From NCBI GenBank assembly GCA_037384425.1, contig JARROA010000001.1, forward strand, positions 62,001 to 126,000: 64,000 nucleotides of DNA. The letters run 5' to 3'. The notes beneath the pieces are model-generated. The model was not told the origin of the DNA and ran no database searches. It worked only from the letters and a program-made list of their open reading frames with translations. This DNA comes from Thiodiazotropha sp037384425 (GTDB lineage: Bacteria > Pseudomonadota > Gammaproteobacteria > Chromatiales > Chromatiaceae). Shown in pieces: positions 41,727-51,237 of the stretch (position 1 is its first letter; every line of letters begins with the position of its first letter). The position numbers and the translations under genes are program-made.

Positions 41727-43148
41727 GTGTCTGCTATCTACATCTCTGCCGCCCATAAGTCCTCCGGTAAGACGACAGTCTCTATTGGGCTTGCGCGTGC
41801 CCTCGTCGAGCGCGGCGTCGATCTGCAGACCTTCAAGAAGGGACCGGACTACATCGACCCGTTGTGGTTGAGTGCGGCATCCGGAAAGCCGTGTTACAAC
41901 ATCGACTTCTATACCCAGAGCAGGGAAGAAATCCGGGACTGTTTCGGCAGGCGAATGCATGGGCGGGAAATGGCCCTGATCGAAGGCAACAAAGGACTCT
42001 ACGACGGTCTCGACATCGAAGGCTCGAACAGCAATGCCGCCATGGCGGTGTTCCTCGGTGTGCCGGTATTGCTGGTGATCAATTGCCGCGGCATGACCCG
42101 GGGAATCGCACCGTTGCTGCTCGGCTACCAGGCCTTCGATCCTCAGGTGCGCTTTGCCGGAGTGATCCTGAATCAGGTCGGTGGTGCCCGTCATGAGCGC
42201 AAGTTGCGTGAAGTGGTCGAGCACTACACGGACCTGCCGGTTCTCGGCGCCCTGCAGGCCGACGAACAGCTACAGATCGACGAACGCCACCTGGGATTGA
42301 TTCCGAGTAACGAGTCGGCCTCGTCCGAGGCCGTGATCGACCATCTGGCGCAGAGCGTGCGCCAATCGGTCGATCTCGACCGCCTGCTTCGGATCGCCGC
42401 CGACAGCGAGTCGATCCCGACCCTCCCATCCCTACAAAATACCCTGTATTCAACAGCATCCGCTCCTGTCAGAATTGGTATCGCCAGAGACAAGGCCTTC
42501 GGTTTCTACTATCCGGATGACCTGGAACGCATGGCGATGTTGGGTGCGGAGGTGATTCCTTTCGACACCCTGATCGACAACGATCTGCCGGCTGTTGACG
42601 GCCTCTTCATCGGGGGCGGTTTCCCGGAAACCGCAATGCAGGCACTGGAAGCCAATACGTCCATGCGCAATGCCATCGCCGACTTCATCGAGGCGGGCGG
42701 ACCGGTCTACGCAGAGTGCGGCGGTTTGATGTATCTGACCCGGAGTCTGTCCTGGCGGGGGAAAAAATGTAGAATGGTGGGAGTCATCCCGGCGCATACC
42801 GAGATGCACGAGAAGCCACAGGGTCGCGGCTATGTGCGGCTGAGGGATCGGGGCAAAGGCCCCTGGCCACCCTCCAAGTGCAACCCAACTGACGGTGTGA
42901 TCCACGCCCATGAGTTTCATTACTCTTCCCTGAGCGGCTTCACCGGCGAGCATGATCACTTTGCCTACCAGGTATTGAGAGGCACGGGAATCGACGGCCA
43001 AAACGACGGGTATTTCTACAAAAACCTACTGGCAAGTTATACGCATATGCGTAACGTGGGTGGCAACGACTGGGTGGAGCGTTTTGTGGCACATGTGCGT
43101 GTCTGCAAGACGGGGAGACCCGGCACGAAAAAGGTGAAAGATGTTTAA
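41727..43148 (+). CDS. dsrN: DsrN, siroheme amide synthase (CbiA/CobB family)
   Basis: A 473-residue ATP- and glutamine-dependent amidase of the cobyrinate a,c-diamide synthase family. In dsr clusters it amidates siroheme to the form used by DsrAB. N-terminal P-loop: AAHKSSGKTTVSIGLARAL. C-terminal class I amidotransferase domain: LFIGGGFPETAMQAL and the nucleophile region PVYAECGGLMYL. I read a GTG start at 41727; no good Shine-Dalgarno is visible, but the first residues fit the family. Its end overlaps dsrR by 8 nt. Confidence 0.95.
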   Translation: MSAIYISAAHKSSGKTTVSIGLARALVERGVDLQTFKKGPDYIDPLWLSAASGKPCYNIDFYTQSREEIRDCFGRRMHGREMALIEGNKGLYDGLDIEGSNSNAAMAVFLGVPVLLVINCRGMTRGIAPLLLGYQAFDPQVRFAGVILNQVGGARHERKLREVVEHYTDLPVLGALQADEQLQIDERHLGLIPSNESASSEAVIDHLAQSVRQSVDLDRLLRIAADSESIPTLPSLQNTLYSTASAPVRIGIARDKAFGFYYPDDLERMAMLGAEVIPFDTLIDNDLPAVDGLFIGGGFPETAMQALEANTSMRNAIADFIEAGGPVYAECGGLMYLTRSLSWRGKKCRMVGVIPAHTEMHEKPQGRGYVRLRDRGKGPWPPSKCNPTDGVIHAHEFHYSSLSGFTGEHDHFAYQVLRGTGIDGQNDGYFYKNLLASYTHMRNVGGNDWVERFVAHVRVCKTGRPGTKKVKDV

Positions 43149-43461
43149 GATAACACCTCGAGCAGCGGATCAGATTCGACAGGCGGCGAAACAGGGCGGT
43201 ACCGAAGGCATGGCGCTGCGTTTCGCCGCGCAACAGAAGGAGGATGGCTCATTCGACTACCTGATGGGTTTCGACGATGCCAGGGATGAGGATATCCAGT
43301 TCGATACCGAGGGTGTCTCCGTGATCATGGAGCCCGAGCACTATGCGTTGCTGGATGAGACGACCATGGATTACGCTGAGCTGAACGACGGTGAAAAACA
43401 GTTCATCTTCCTGAATCCGAAAGACAGTAACTACAGCAAGCCCAAAGAGCCGGTGCAATAG
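43141..43461 (+). CDS. dsrR: DsrR, cysteine-free A-type scaffold-like protein
   Basis: A 106-residue protein of the IscA/A-type fold (FKITPRAADQIRQAAKQGG, LRFAAQ, FDDARDEDIQFDTEGVSVIM). It has no cysteine, unlike Fe-S A-type carriers, which matches the known DsrR of Allochromatium, where a role in post-transcriptional control of dsr expression was suggested. The ATG overlaps the end of dsrN by 8 nt, so translation is coupled. Confidence 0.94.
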   Translation: MFKITPRAADQIRQAAKQGGTEGMALRFAAQQKEDGSFDYLMGFDDARDEDIQFDTEGVSVIMEPEHYALLDETTMDYAELNDGEKQFIFLNPKDSNYSKPKEPVQ

Positions 43462-43530
43462 GGAGTGCATCCGGCCTTCGAGAAGCAAAATAACTGTCCG
43501 AAGCGCCACTCCAAAGCACCCAAGACGACC

Positions 43531-44634
43531 ATGGATCTATCCAGTGAAGATGCATTGCGCCTGAACGTATTGCTGGCCAACAATCCGCAAGCCATCCGCA
43601 TCGATGAATCCTCGATGACCCTTTACGGTCTCTCCGAAAAAGGGGAGGCCAAGGTCGCGCTCAATCCCAACTGTCGCGACGATCTCTATCTGCGCAAAGT
43701 GAGGGAGGTCCTCTCCGGCCATGTATTGGGCTCTCCCGGAGGTTATCCGATCTATCTCAAGCGCTGGAGCCGGATGGGCCAGACCCGAGACGAGAATCTG
43801 GAGCATCTGCTGCTGCTGGGAGAGCCGGAAGCGGTGGTGGCCGTAACCTGCGCCAGCGGCCTCAGCGATGAGCTGGCCCGCCGCGCCTGGTGGACCTGCC
43901 AGGATCCGGACAACGCCCGCCGGATGCTGAGTATACCGGCCATTGTCGAGGGCTCGATGGGCCCCGAGCTGGCCCGCTTTCTGATCGAGTATCTGCCCTT
44001 CGAGACGGAGCCCCTGCTGATGATCGACAGCCTGCGTCTGGCCCTGCAGCCAGGGCTCATCGGCGAAGCGGAACGGGCCGAGCTATGGAAGCGCTGCAAT
44101 CGCAAACCCAGCTACTACCTGGGATTTCTGGCGAGCAGGCCTGAGGATCTGCCAATGGGACTGGCGGCCAGGTCATTGGGCGAGGCTGAAAAAACTGCGC
44201 TGCAACACCTGGCTGAAGCCGGAAATCGTTTCGCGCAGCAGTATCTGCGTGTCACCACAGCAGCGGGTCAGGCCTTCCTGGCGACCGTTCTGAAGGTGAT
44301 GGAAAAGCCGGCCAATCAGGATGTGGTGACCCTCCTGCTCGAGGTCGTGCGGGAGTATCTCTCCCCGCTGAGACCCGAGGGCGATCCCGATCTCACCCTG
44401 GAGGCCCTGATGCGGCAGGTCGAGTCGAATACACCGCCGGATTTGAGTGACTGCATAGAGGCGGTGCCTGACAGAGCGCAAGAGCTGCATAACCTCTATC
44501 TGCTTTCCGGGCTTGGCTATGGGGTCGTCAGGCCGGTTTTCAGTAAGACCGATGCCATCGGCAGTCTGATGCGCAAGAAACTCGAGCCGGTCTTCGCTCC
44601 ACTCCGCATGAAGCTGGAGAGTCTGCTGGCTTGA
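43531..44634 (+). CDS. dsrS: DsrS, conserved protein of the dsr cluster
   Basis: A 367-residue soluble protein of unknown biochemical function found as the last gene of dsr clusters in purple sulfur bacteria. It is largely alpha-helical with blocks such as SGHVLGSPGGYPIYLKRWSRM, LLLGEPEAVVAVTCASGLSD and RPVFSKTDAIGSLMRKKLEP. I chose the ATG at 43531 (MDLSSEDALRLNVLL). A GTG at 43465, 4 nt after dsrR, would add 22 residues of basic sequence and has its purine stretch too close. No catalytic motif is visible. Confidence 0.85.
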   Translation: MDLSSEDALRLNVLLANNPQAIRIDESSMTLYGLSEKGEAKVALNPNCRDDLYLRKVREVLSGHVLGSPGGYPIYLKRWSRMGQTRDENLEHLLLLGEPEAVVAVTCASGLSDELARRAWWTCQDPDNARRMLSIPAIVEGSMGPELARFLIEYLPFETEPLLMIDSLRLALQPGLIGEAERAELWKRCNRKPSYYLGFLASRPEDLPMGLAARSLGEAEKTALQHLAEAGNRFAQQYLRVTTAAGQAFLATVLKVMEKPANQDVVTLLLEVVREYLSPLRPEGDPDLTLEALMRQVESNTPPDLSDCIEAVPDRAQELHNLYLLSGLGYGVVRPVFSKTDAIGSLMRKKLEPVFAPLRMKLESLLA

Positions 44635-44683
44635 AAAATGACAGCCGGGTGATCAATCGGCATCGGCAGAAATCAACGCCGGA

Positions 44684-45145
44684 TTACTGCTTTCCTTGGC
44701 CCCGGATACGTCCCTTGTAGGCGGCTACCTGCTGGATGAGGCGTTGATAGGGCAGGTTTTCCAGACCGTTGAAACACTCTTGGGCCTGGTTGATCAGGCC
44801 GTAGACATCGTCGATGCAGTCCGGAGCCCTCTCCTCGTCCGGGTGTAGCAGAAGGAACAGCCCACGCAGTCCTCCGACCTGGAGTCGCATCGCCTTGCCG
44901 TGGGGCAGTACGCCCTGATTGTCGTTCGATTTGAGGGCGAAACGGGCCTGTTTGCGCAGCGTCTCCATCAACTCGATACATTGTGCCTGGGCCTCGTCAC
45001 TGCCGCAGTGCACACCCTCGCGCTCGGCGATGCAGACTTTCTTGGCCTGAGAACAACTGCAGTTGCGGGAGAGCAGGCTCTTCTCGTAGACGCAGGGCCG
45101 CTCATTCATCTCCCGATAGGTGCGACGGTAGACATCCTGGTCCAT
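44684..45145 (-). CDS. Uncharacterised cysteine-rich protein
   Basis: A 153-residue soluble protein. The N-terminal third carries a cysteine cluster: RPCVYEKSLLSRNCSCSQ, KKVCIAEREGVHCGSDE and AQAQCIELM, a pattern suited to a metal or Fe-S site. The remainder is helical (RQARFALKSNDNQGVLPHGK, GLRGLFLLLHPDEERAPD, IDDVYGLINQAQ). The start at 45145 (MDQDVYRRTYREMNERPC) was chosen because the frame upstream overlaps hslR. It lies 5 nt after hslR in a minus-strand run grxC-hslR-this gene. I do not recognise a characterised family. Confidence 0.82.
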   Translation of the reverse strand: MDQDVYRRTYREMNERPCVYEKSLLSRNCSCSQAKKVCIAEREGVHCGSDEAQAQCIELMETLRKQARFALKSNDNQGVLPHGKAMRLQVGGLRGLFLLLHPDEERAPDCIDDVYGLINQAQECFNGLENLPYQRLIQQVAAYKGRIRGQGKQ

Positions 45146-45150
45146 GGGGA

Positions 45151-45549
45151 TTACCCGCTCTTGCCGGTGAAACGGTGAATCAGCCGGCGGTCCTTCTTGT
45201 TCAGTTTGCCATGCCCCGGTCGTGGATTGGCCAATCGCTCCAGGCGTCGGGTCTCCTCCAGTTTCTCCCGCCGTGAGATGCTCTCTGAAGTCTCCTCGTA
45301 AAAGCTGCATGCCTCGGATGCGGGGCGTCGCTTCTCGGCCAGCACCCGAACCTCCACCTCATACTCGGCGGCCGGTGTATGGATGCTTAAGCGAGAGCCC
45401 ACTTTGACTTCCTTACCGGGCTTGGTGCGTTGCCCGTTGAGGTGTACCTTGCCGCCGTTGATCGCCTCGCTTGCAATCTGGCGGGTCTTGAAGAAGCGGG
45501 CCGCCCAAAGCCACTTGTCCAGTCTGACCCTGTCCGAAGCCATGGCCAT
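45151..45549 (-). CDS. hslR: Ribosome-associated heat shock protein Hsp15 (S4 domain)
   Basis: A 132-residue RNA-binding protein that in E. coli rescues stalled 50S subunits carrying nascent chains. The S4 domain is at the N-terminus (RVRLDKWLWAARFFKTR, ASEAINGGKVHLNGQR, PGKEVKVGSRLSI). The C-terminal tail is basic (RRLERLANPRPGHGKLNKKD). TAGGAG lies 6 nt before the ATG at 45549; a second ATG two codons on is possible. Confidence 0.94.
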   Translation of the reverse strand: MAMASDRVRLDKWLWAARFFKTRQIASEAINGGKVHLNGQRTKPGKEVKVGSRLSIHTPAAEYEVEVRVLAEKRRPASEACSFYEETSESISRREKLEETRRLERLANPRPGHGKLNKKDRRLIHRFTGKSG

Positions 45550-45558
45550 AGAGTGCTC

Positions 45559-45825
45559 CTACTCCTCCTCGACGATGCCCAGCAGCTCATCGAGCCGCCC
45601 GGACATTTCCAGGGAGGCGAGGTCGTCGTAGCCGCCGACATGAAAGTCGTCGATAAAGATCTGCGGTACGGTATGGCGATTACTGCGCTGCATCATCTCC
45701 TGCATGATCTCGGGGTTGTGATCGATACGGATCTCTTCGAAGTCGACCCCCTTGTTGTCCAGCAGATATTTGGCCCGCACGCAGTAGGGGCAGATGGCGG
45801 TGGTGTACATGACCACATGTGGCAT
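45559..45825 (-). CDS. grxC: Glutaredoxin 3 (GrxC type)
   Basis: An 88-residue dithiol glutaredoxin. The active site CPYC is in VVMYTTAICPYCVRAKYLL. The GSH-binding TVPQ (NRHTVPQIFIDDFHVGGYDD) and GG-D blocks are intact. The start at 45825 (MPHVVMYTT) was chosen; upstream open frame is not conserved. It is the first gene of the grxC-hslR-Cys-rich run and divergent from pepN. Confidence 0.95.
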   Translation of the reverse strand: MPHVVMYTTAICPYCVRAKYLLDNKGVDFEEIRIDHNPEIMQEMMQRSNRHTVPQIFIDDFHVGGYDDLASLEMSGRLDELLGIVEEE

Positions 45826-46084
45826 AGATAAATTCCTTACTCGTACAGTTAACCGGTCTATTGGGGTAACTGCTTGTAAATGATGAAAAAACGTGAAATG
45901 GATATGGGCCATATCCTAGCAGCAGGCAGCGTTTTGTGCCACGCATCATTGGTCCGGTCCGCAGTTCTCCCGTGCAGGGCATGGTTTATTGTGCTGCATA
46001 GGCCCTCACCATTAGACTGAATCTTTTTGATCATCGTTCGCGTCAACCGAGCTGCCGCGGCGATGTTAACTACCAGGACACACC

Positions 46085-48751
46085 ATGCGCACCGACACCG
46101 CCAAGACCATCTATCTCAAGGACTATCGGCCTCCTGACTACCTGATCGATCGAGTCGAGCTGTCCTTCGATCTGGGCGAACAGGCGACAGAGGTACGGAG
46201 TCGATTGTTCATCCGGCGCAATCCCGCATGCGAGCAGGCCAATCCGCCACTGAAACTGGAAGGGGAGGGACTGGAGTTGCTGGAGCTGGCCCTCGACGAT
46301 CGTCCCTTGGACGCCGCTGACTACCTGTTCGAAGCCGGTCAGCTCACGGTCAGGGACGTACCCTCGCAATTCACCCTCAGCAGCCGGGTGAGGATACGGC
46401 CGCAGGAGAACACCAGCCTCGAGGGGCTCTACCGCTCCAACGGCATGTACTGCACCCAGTGCGAGGCGGAGGGCTTCCGTCACATCACCTTGTTTGCCGA
46501 CCGTCCCGACGTGATGGCCGAGTTCACCACCGAGATCGTCGCCGACTGCAGCCACTATCCGGTACTGCTCTCCAACGGTAACTGTATCGAGGAGGAGAGC
46601 CTTGCCGACGGCCGCCATCGGGTGGTCTGGCACGACCCCTTTCCCAAACCCTGCTATCTATTCGCGCTGGTGGCGGGGGATCTGCGGTTCCAGCAGGACA
46701 GCTACAGCACCGGCTCGGGGCGGCAGGTGGACCTGCGCATCTATGTGGAGCCGGAGAATATCGACAAGTGCGACCACGCCATGCGCTCGCTCAAGAACGC
46801 CATGGCCTGGGACGAGAAGCAATACGGTCGGGAGTACGACCTCGATATCTTCATGATCGTGGCGGTCAACGATTTCAACATGGGGGCGATGGAGAACAAG
46901 GGGCTCAACATCTTCAACGCCAAGTTCGTGCTGGCCCGGCCCGACACCGCCACCGACCGGGACTACCAGGGCATCGAGGGGGTCATCGCCCACGAGTACT
47001 TCCACAACTGGACCGGCAACCGCATCACCTGTCGCGACTGGTTCCAGCTCAGTCTGAAAGAGGGGCTGACCGTCTTTCGGGATCAGGAGTTCTCCGCCGA
47101 CATGGGCTCCCGCGGGGTCAAGCGCATCGAGGATGTACGCCTACTGCGCAGTCACCAGTTCGCCGAGGACGCCGGCCCCATGGCCCATCCAGTGCGCCCG
47201 GACAGCTATATGGAGATCAACAACTTCTACACCGTCACCGTCTACGAGAAGGGGGCCGAGGTGGTGCGTATGCAGGCCAACCTGCTGGGACCGGACCTCT
47301 ATAGGCATGCTACCGATCTCTATTTCGAGCGTCACGACGGCCAGGCGGTGACCACAGACGATTTCGTGCGCTGCATGGAGGACGCCAGTGGGCGCGACCT
47401 GAGTCAGTTCCGCAACTGGTACCGGTTGGCGGGAACACCGGAAGTGAGCGTTCGCTCCGCCTACGACGCAGAGAGGGGGAGCTATCGTCTCGATTTCAGC
47501 CAGCACTGCCCGGATACTCCCGGACAGCAGGACAAGCCGCCATACCACATCCCGGTGGAGGCCGCCCTGCTGAGTCGCGATGGCAAGGAGCTGCCGCTGC
47601 AGCTGGCCGCTGAATCGACTCCCCAGGGCGCTTCCCGGGTGCTGGAGCTGACCGAGGCAGAACAAGGGTTCGAATTCGTCGGCTTGTATGAAGCACCGAT
47701 ACCTTCGCTGCTGAGGGGCTTCTCGGCGCCGGTAAAGCTGCGCTACGACTACAGCGACGAGGAGCTGATGTTCCTGATGGCCAGCGACACCGACGATTTC
47801 AACCGCTGGGACGCCGCCCATACCCTGGCACAGCGTACTTTGCTGGGCCTCATTGAGAGCCGGCAGGCGGGACAGCCGCTGAGCGTCAGTGCGGGATTCG
47901 TGGACGCCTTCTCCCAGGCCCTTAACGACCGGCAGGCCGACAAGGCCCTGCTCAGCGAGGTGCTGAGCCTGCCCTCCGAATCGACCCTGGGCGACCAGAT
48001 GGCGGTGGTCGACGTGGAGGCGATCCATGCCGTTCGGGAGTGGCTCAAGCGGGAACTCGCGGCACGCCTGCGCGACGATCTGCTGCAGATCTATCGGGAG
48101 AATCAAGCGCCCGCAGGTTACGACATCGAGCCTGCATCCATGGCCCGGCGCAGTCTCAAGAATCTGGCGCTCGGCTATCTGATGCAGCTCGACGCGCCCG
48201 AAATCCGCGATTTGGCCATGGACCAGTTCCGTCAGGCCGACAACATGACCGATGTCATGGCCGCGCTTGGCGCCCTGGTCAATCGGGACTGTCCGGAGCG
48301 GGAAGCGGCACTGGCCGAATTCGAGACACGCTGGTGCGATGATCCGCTGGTGATGGACAAGTGGTTTGCGGTGCAGGCCGGCGCCAGGCTGCCCGGCACC
48401 CTGGCGCGGGTAAAGGCGCTGATGACACATCCCGCCTTCTCGATCCGCAATCCCAACAAGGTGCGCAGCCTGATCGGGGTCTTCTGCAGCGCCAACCTGA
48501 TCGGTTTTCACGCCGCGGACGGCTCCGGATACCGCTTCCTCACCGACCAGGTATTGACCCTGGACGGCTTGAATCCACAGGTCGCCGCCCGCATGTTGCG
48601 CATCATGAGCCGTTGGCGGCGCTACGACGAATCGCGCCAGGCCCTGATGAAGGCCCAGTTCGAGCGGGTACTGGCCAAGCCGGAGGTCTCCCGGGATCTG
48701 TTCGAGATCGCCAGCAAGAGTGTGGCGGAGGCGGATAGGGCGGGGACCTGA
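46085..48751 (+). CDS. pepN: Aminopeptidase N
   Basis: An 888-residue M1-family zinc metallopeptidase that trims N-terminal residues from peptides, close in length to E. coli PepN (870). The GAMEN exopeptidase motif is in NMGAMENKGLNIFN near residue 265. Zinc site HExxH-x18-E: IAHEYFHNWTGNRITCRDWF with the distal Glu in LKEGLTVFRDQEFS. It is monocistronic in appearance, with a 177-nt gap to mrp. Confidence 0.98.
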   Translation: MRTDTAKTIYLKDYRPPDYLIDRVELSFDLGEQATEVRSRLFIRRNPACEQANPPLKLEGEGLELLELALDDRPLDAADYLFEAGQLTVRDVPSQFTLSSRVRIRPQENTSLEGLYRSNGMYCTQCEAEGFRHITLFADRPDVMAEFTTEIVADCSHYPVLLSNGNCIEEESLADGRHRVVWHDPFPKPCYLFALVAGDLRFQQDSYSTGSGRQVDLRIYVEPENIDKCDHAMRSLKNAMAWDEKQYGREYDLDIFMIVAVNDFNMGAMENKGLNIFNAKFVLARPDTATDRDYQGIEGVIAHEYFHNWTGNRITCRDWFQLSLKEGLTVFRDQEFSADMGSRGVKRIEDVRLLRSHQFAEDAGPMAHPVRPDSYMEINNFYTVTVYEKGAEVVRMQANLLGPDLYRHATDLYFERHDGQAVTTDDFVRCMEDASGRDLSQFRNWYRLAGTPEVSVRSAYDAERGSYRLDFSQHCPDTPGQQDKPPYHIPVEAALLSRDGKELPLQLAAESTPQGASRVLELTEAEQGFEFVGLYEAPIPSLLRGFSAPVKLRYDYSDEELMFLMASDTDDFNRWDAAHTLAQRTLLGLIESRQAGQPLSVSAGFVDAFSQALNDRQADKALLSEVLSLPSESTLGDQMAVVDVEAIHAVREWLKRELAARLRDDLLQIYRENQAPAGYDIEPASMARRSLKNLALGYLMQLDAPEIRDLAMDQFRQADNMTDVMAALGALVNRDCPEREAALAEFETRWCDDPLVMDKWFAVQAGARLPGTLARVKALMTHPAFSIRNPNKVRSLIGVFCSANLIGFHAADGSGYRFLTDQVLTLDGLNPQVAARMLRIMSRWRRYDESRQALMKAQFERVLAKPEVSRDLFEIASKSVAEADRAGT

Positions 48752-48832
48752 GGGCGCTGTAGCGTGAGCGGGAACGGTGCGGCTTGCCGTAGCGATAAGG
48801 AAGCGCTTCTAGCTATTAACCCAGCAAAATAC

Positions 48833-48863
48833 TTGGTATATAGGGTTGGTTTTCGTGTAGAAT
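48833..48863 (+). promoter_or_regulatory. Possible promoter of mrp
   Basis: TTGGTA (48833-48838) and TAGAAT (48858-48863) with a 19-base spacer, 66 bases before the start codon. The spacing is longer than ideal, so this is tentative. Confidence 0.3.
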
Positions 48864-48928
48864 CCTCGGCCAAGTTTTTCAGTTAACAAACCGGGTAACC
48901 GTAAGGTATCCCGCAGGAGTAACGGGCG

Positions 48929-50020
48929 ATGTCTGAACTGACACAAGATGCGATCAAAGAGGCAATCAAGGGCTACATCGAGCCCCATCTGGAGAAGGAC
49001 CTGGTCACTGCCAAGACGGTGAAGGGCGTGGACATCGACGGCGGCAAGGTCAAGGTGACCGTCGAGCTCGGTTTCCCCGCCAAGGGCTGTATGGACGAGA
49101 TCGCTTCCCAGGTCAAAGAGAAGGTCGCGGCCGTCGACGGCGTCAGCGAGGTGGCGGTGGATATTTCCAGCAAGATCGTCGCCCATTCGGTGCAGAAGGC
49201 CCTGAAGCCGATCGACAATATCAAGAACATCATCGCCGTGGCCTCCGGCAAAGGCGGCGTCGGCAAGTCGACCACCGCGGTCAACCTGGCCCTGGCGCTG
49301 GCGGAGGAGGGCGCCAAGGTGGGCGTGCTCGACGCCGATATCTACGGTCCCTCCCAGCCCCGCATGCTGGGCATCACCGGCAAGCCGGAGTCGAAGGACG
49401 GCAAGACCCTGGAGCCGATGGAGGGCTACGGCCTGCAGGCCATGTCAATCGGCTTCCTGATCGACGAGGAGACCCCCATGATCTGGCGCGGCCCGATGGT
49501 CACCCAGGCCCTGGAGCAGCTGCTCAACGACACCAATTGGGCCGATCTCGACTACCTGGTGGTGGACCTGCCCCCGGGCACCGGCGACACCCAGCTGACC
49601 CTGGCCCAGAAGGTGCCGGTCTCCGGCGCGGTGATCGTCACCACTCCCCAGGACATCGCCCTGCTCGACGCCCGCAAGGGTCTGAAGATGTTCGAGAAGG
49701 TGGAGGTGCCGGTACTCGGCATCGTGGAGAACATGAGCATCCACATCTGCTCCAACTGCGGCCACGAAGAGCATATCTTCGGTCAGGGCGGCGGCGCCTC
49801 CATGGCCAGCCAATACAATGTCGACCTGCTCGGCGCCCTGCCGCTCGATATCCGCATTCGCGAGGAGACCGACGGCGGCAAGCCCACCGTGGTGGCCGAG
49901 CCCGAGGCGCGTATCTCACAGATCTACCGTGAGATCGCCCGCAAGACCGCGGCCAAACTGTCACTGCAGGCCAAGGACTACGCGGCCAAGTTCCCGAACA
50001 TCGTGATTCAGAACAACTGA
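48929..50020 (+). CDS. mrp: Mrp/ApbC-family Fe-S cluster carrier ATPase
   Basis: A 363-residue P-loop protein that carries and transfers Fe-S clusters in the cytoplasm. The N-terminal ~90 residues form a MIP18/DUF59 domain (VELGFPAKGCMDEIAS). Deviant Walker A motif: VASGKGGVGKSTTAVNLALA near residue 107. The cluster-binding C-x2-C is in HICSNCGHEEHIFGQ. AGGAGTAACGGGCG precedes the ATG. The many Fe-S enzymes in this window (Dsr, Rnf, SdaA, RlmN) make heavy demand for such a carrier. Confidence 0.96.
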   Translation: MSELTQDAIKEAIKGYIEPHLEKDLVTAKTVKGVDIDGGKVKVTVELGFPAKGCMDEIASQVKEKVAAVDGVSEVAVDISSKIVAHSVQKALKPIDNIKNIIAVASGKGGVGKSTTAVNLALALAEEGAKVGVLDADIYGPSQPRMLGITGKPESKDGKTLEPMEGYGLQAMSIGFLIDEETPMIWRGPMVTQALEQLLNDTNWADLDYLVVDLPPGTGDTQLTLAQKVPVSGAVIVTTPQDIALLDARKGLKMFEKVEVPVLGIVENMSIHICSNCGHEEHIFGQGGGASMASQYNVDLLGALPLDIRIREETDGGKPTVVAEPEARISQIYREIARKTAAKLSLQAKDYAAKFPNIVIQNN

Positions 50021-50186
50021 TCCACCTCCATTTGATCCCCACCTGAGCCGGCTCTACCGCCGGCTCAGGGGCATTTCCCGCAGAATCCACTCTTCACGCG
50101 AGCTCAGTCAATACAGCATTGGCTGGCGGATATCGCAGTGCCGGTTCAGATCCACACCTGAATGACGCGCTTTCAACAGTGATGTT

Positions 50187-50253
50187 TTGGTGGGGCCGGA
50201 GCCCCGCCCTACACAACTCCGACCTCCGGTAGGGTGGGGTCCTGCCCCACCAA
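50187..50253. repeat. Imperfect inverted repeat, REP-like
   Basis: Arms at 50187-50212 and 50229-50253 match with a few differences (TTGGTGGGGC ... CCCTAC against GTAGGGTGGG ... CCACCAA). The general form GTAGGGTG-GG-...-CC-CACC echoes the perfect repeat at 27989-28047, with a different core. Confidence 0.7.
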
Positions 50254-50368
50254 ATTCTGCGGAATCTGACACGCGTCAGATGTCCCGGTGTCTGGTTGAG
50301 TGACAACCGACCCGCACCCCCTCTAACCATTCCGTGAGCGGTGGCTGGACGGCTTGTGGCATCGAATT

Positions 50369-50388
50369 GTCTATTAATAGATATAGAC
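50369..50388. promoter_or_regulatory. Dyad upstream of the peroxiredoxin-glutaredoxin gene (candidate operator)
   Basis: GTCTAT and ATAGAC form inverted arms around an 8-base centre, and CTATTAATAG inside is itself palindromic. It lies 100-120 bases before the start. A redox regulator such as OxyR is plausible because its half-sites contain ATAG/CTAT, but spacing does not fully match the consensus. Confidence 0.4.
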
Positions 50389-50487
50389 GATTATAAACAT
50401 TGAAACATACGAATATAACTATGACCAGCTTTCGCGTAGAGTGCTCCTCAACCTGTTTTGAATCCTCAACACACACTGGAGAAATCA

Positions 50488-51237
50488 ATGTTAGAGAATC
50501 GCGAAAACCAAAGCGTACCCCAGGTCACTTTCCGTACCCGCCGTGATCATGAATGGGTCGATGTCACCAGCGACGAGATCTTCAAGGGCAGGACCGTGGT
50601 GGTGTTCGCCCTGCCCGGGGCCTTCACGCCCACCTGCTCATCGACCCATGTGCCCCGCTACAACCAGCTGGCGCCGGCGCTGAAGCGCCATGGTGTCGAT
50701 GAGGTGGTCTGTATCTCGGTCAACGACGCCTTTGTCATGAACGAGTGGAAGCTGGAGCAGAAGGCCGACCGCATCACTTTCCTGCCCGACGGCAACGGTG
50801 ATTTTACCCGCGGCATGGGCATGCTGGTGTCGAAGCAGGATCTCGGATTTGGCGAGCGCTCCTGGCGCTATTCCATGCTGGTGAAAGACGGTGTGATCGA
50901 GAAGATGTTCATCGAGCCCGACGTGCCCGGCGATCCCTTCGAGGTCTCCGATGCGGACACCATGCTGGCCTACATCGCGCCCAGCGCGAGCAAGCCTCTG
51001 GACATCACCGTCTTCGCTCGCGAGGGCTGTCCCTACTGTGTCCGCGCCAAGGGCATGCTGCGGGATGCGGGACTCGAGTTCGAGGAGCTGGTGCTGAACA
51101 AGGATTACAGCGAGGGCAGTCTGCGTGCGGTGGCTGGCATCTCCATGGTGCCCCAGGTCTTCATCAACGGTGAGCGTATTGGCGGATCCGATGAACTGGA
51201 GACCTACCTGGTGGCGCGGGAGCAGCAAGCCGCCTGA
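50488..51237 (+). CDS. Peroxiredoxin 5-glutaredoxin hybrid protein
   Basis: A 249-residue fusion. The N-terminal ~165 residues are a Prx5-type peroxiredoxin with the peroxidatic Cys in PGAFTPTCSSTHVPRY. The C-terminal ~75 residues are a glutaredoxin with active site EGCPYCVRAK, the GSH-binding SMVPQVFING and a GG-D pair. Such hybrids (for example in Haemophilus) reduce peroxides with glutathione without a separate reductant protein. GGAGAAATCA precedes the ATG at 50488. It sits 145 nt before glutathione reductase, which would regenerate its reductant. Confidence 0.95.
   Translation: MLENRENQSVPQVTFRTRRDHEWVDVTSDEIFKGRTVVVFALPGAFTPTCSSTHVPRYNQLAPALKRHGVDEVVCISVNDAFVMNEWKLEQKADRITFLPDGNGDFTRGMGMLVSKQDLGFGERSWRYSMLVKDGVIEKMFIEPDVPGDPFEVSDADTMLAYIAPSASKPLDITVFAREGCPYCVRAKGMLRDAGLEFEELVLNKDYSEGSLRAVAGISMVPQVFINGERIGGSDELETYLVAREQQAA

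Larger units (their letters stand above)
50021..50487. other. Intergenic region with a REP-like repeat and a dyad before the Prx-Grx gene
   Basis: About 470 bases. It contains an imperfect inverted repeat at 50187-50253 and an AT-rich promoter-like stretch at 50365-50430 with a 20-base dyad at 50369-50388. No gene is supported on either strand. Confidence 0.5.
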
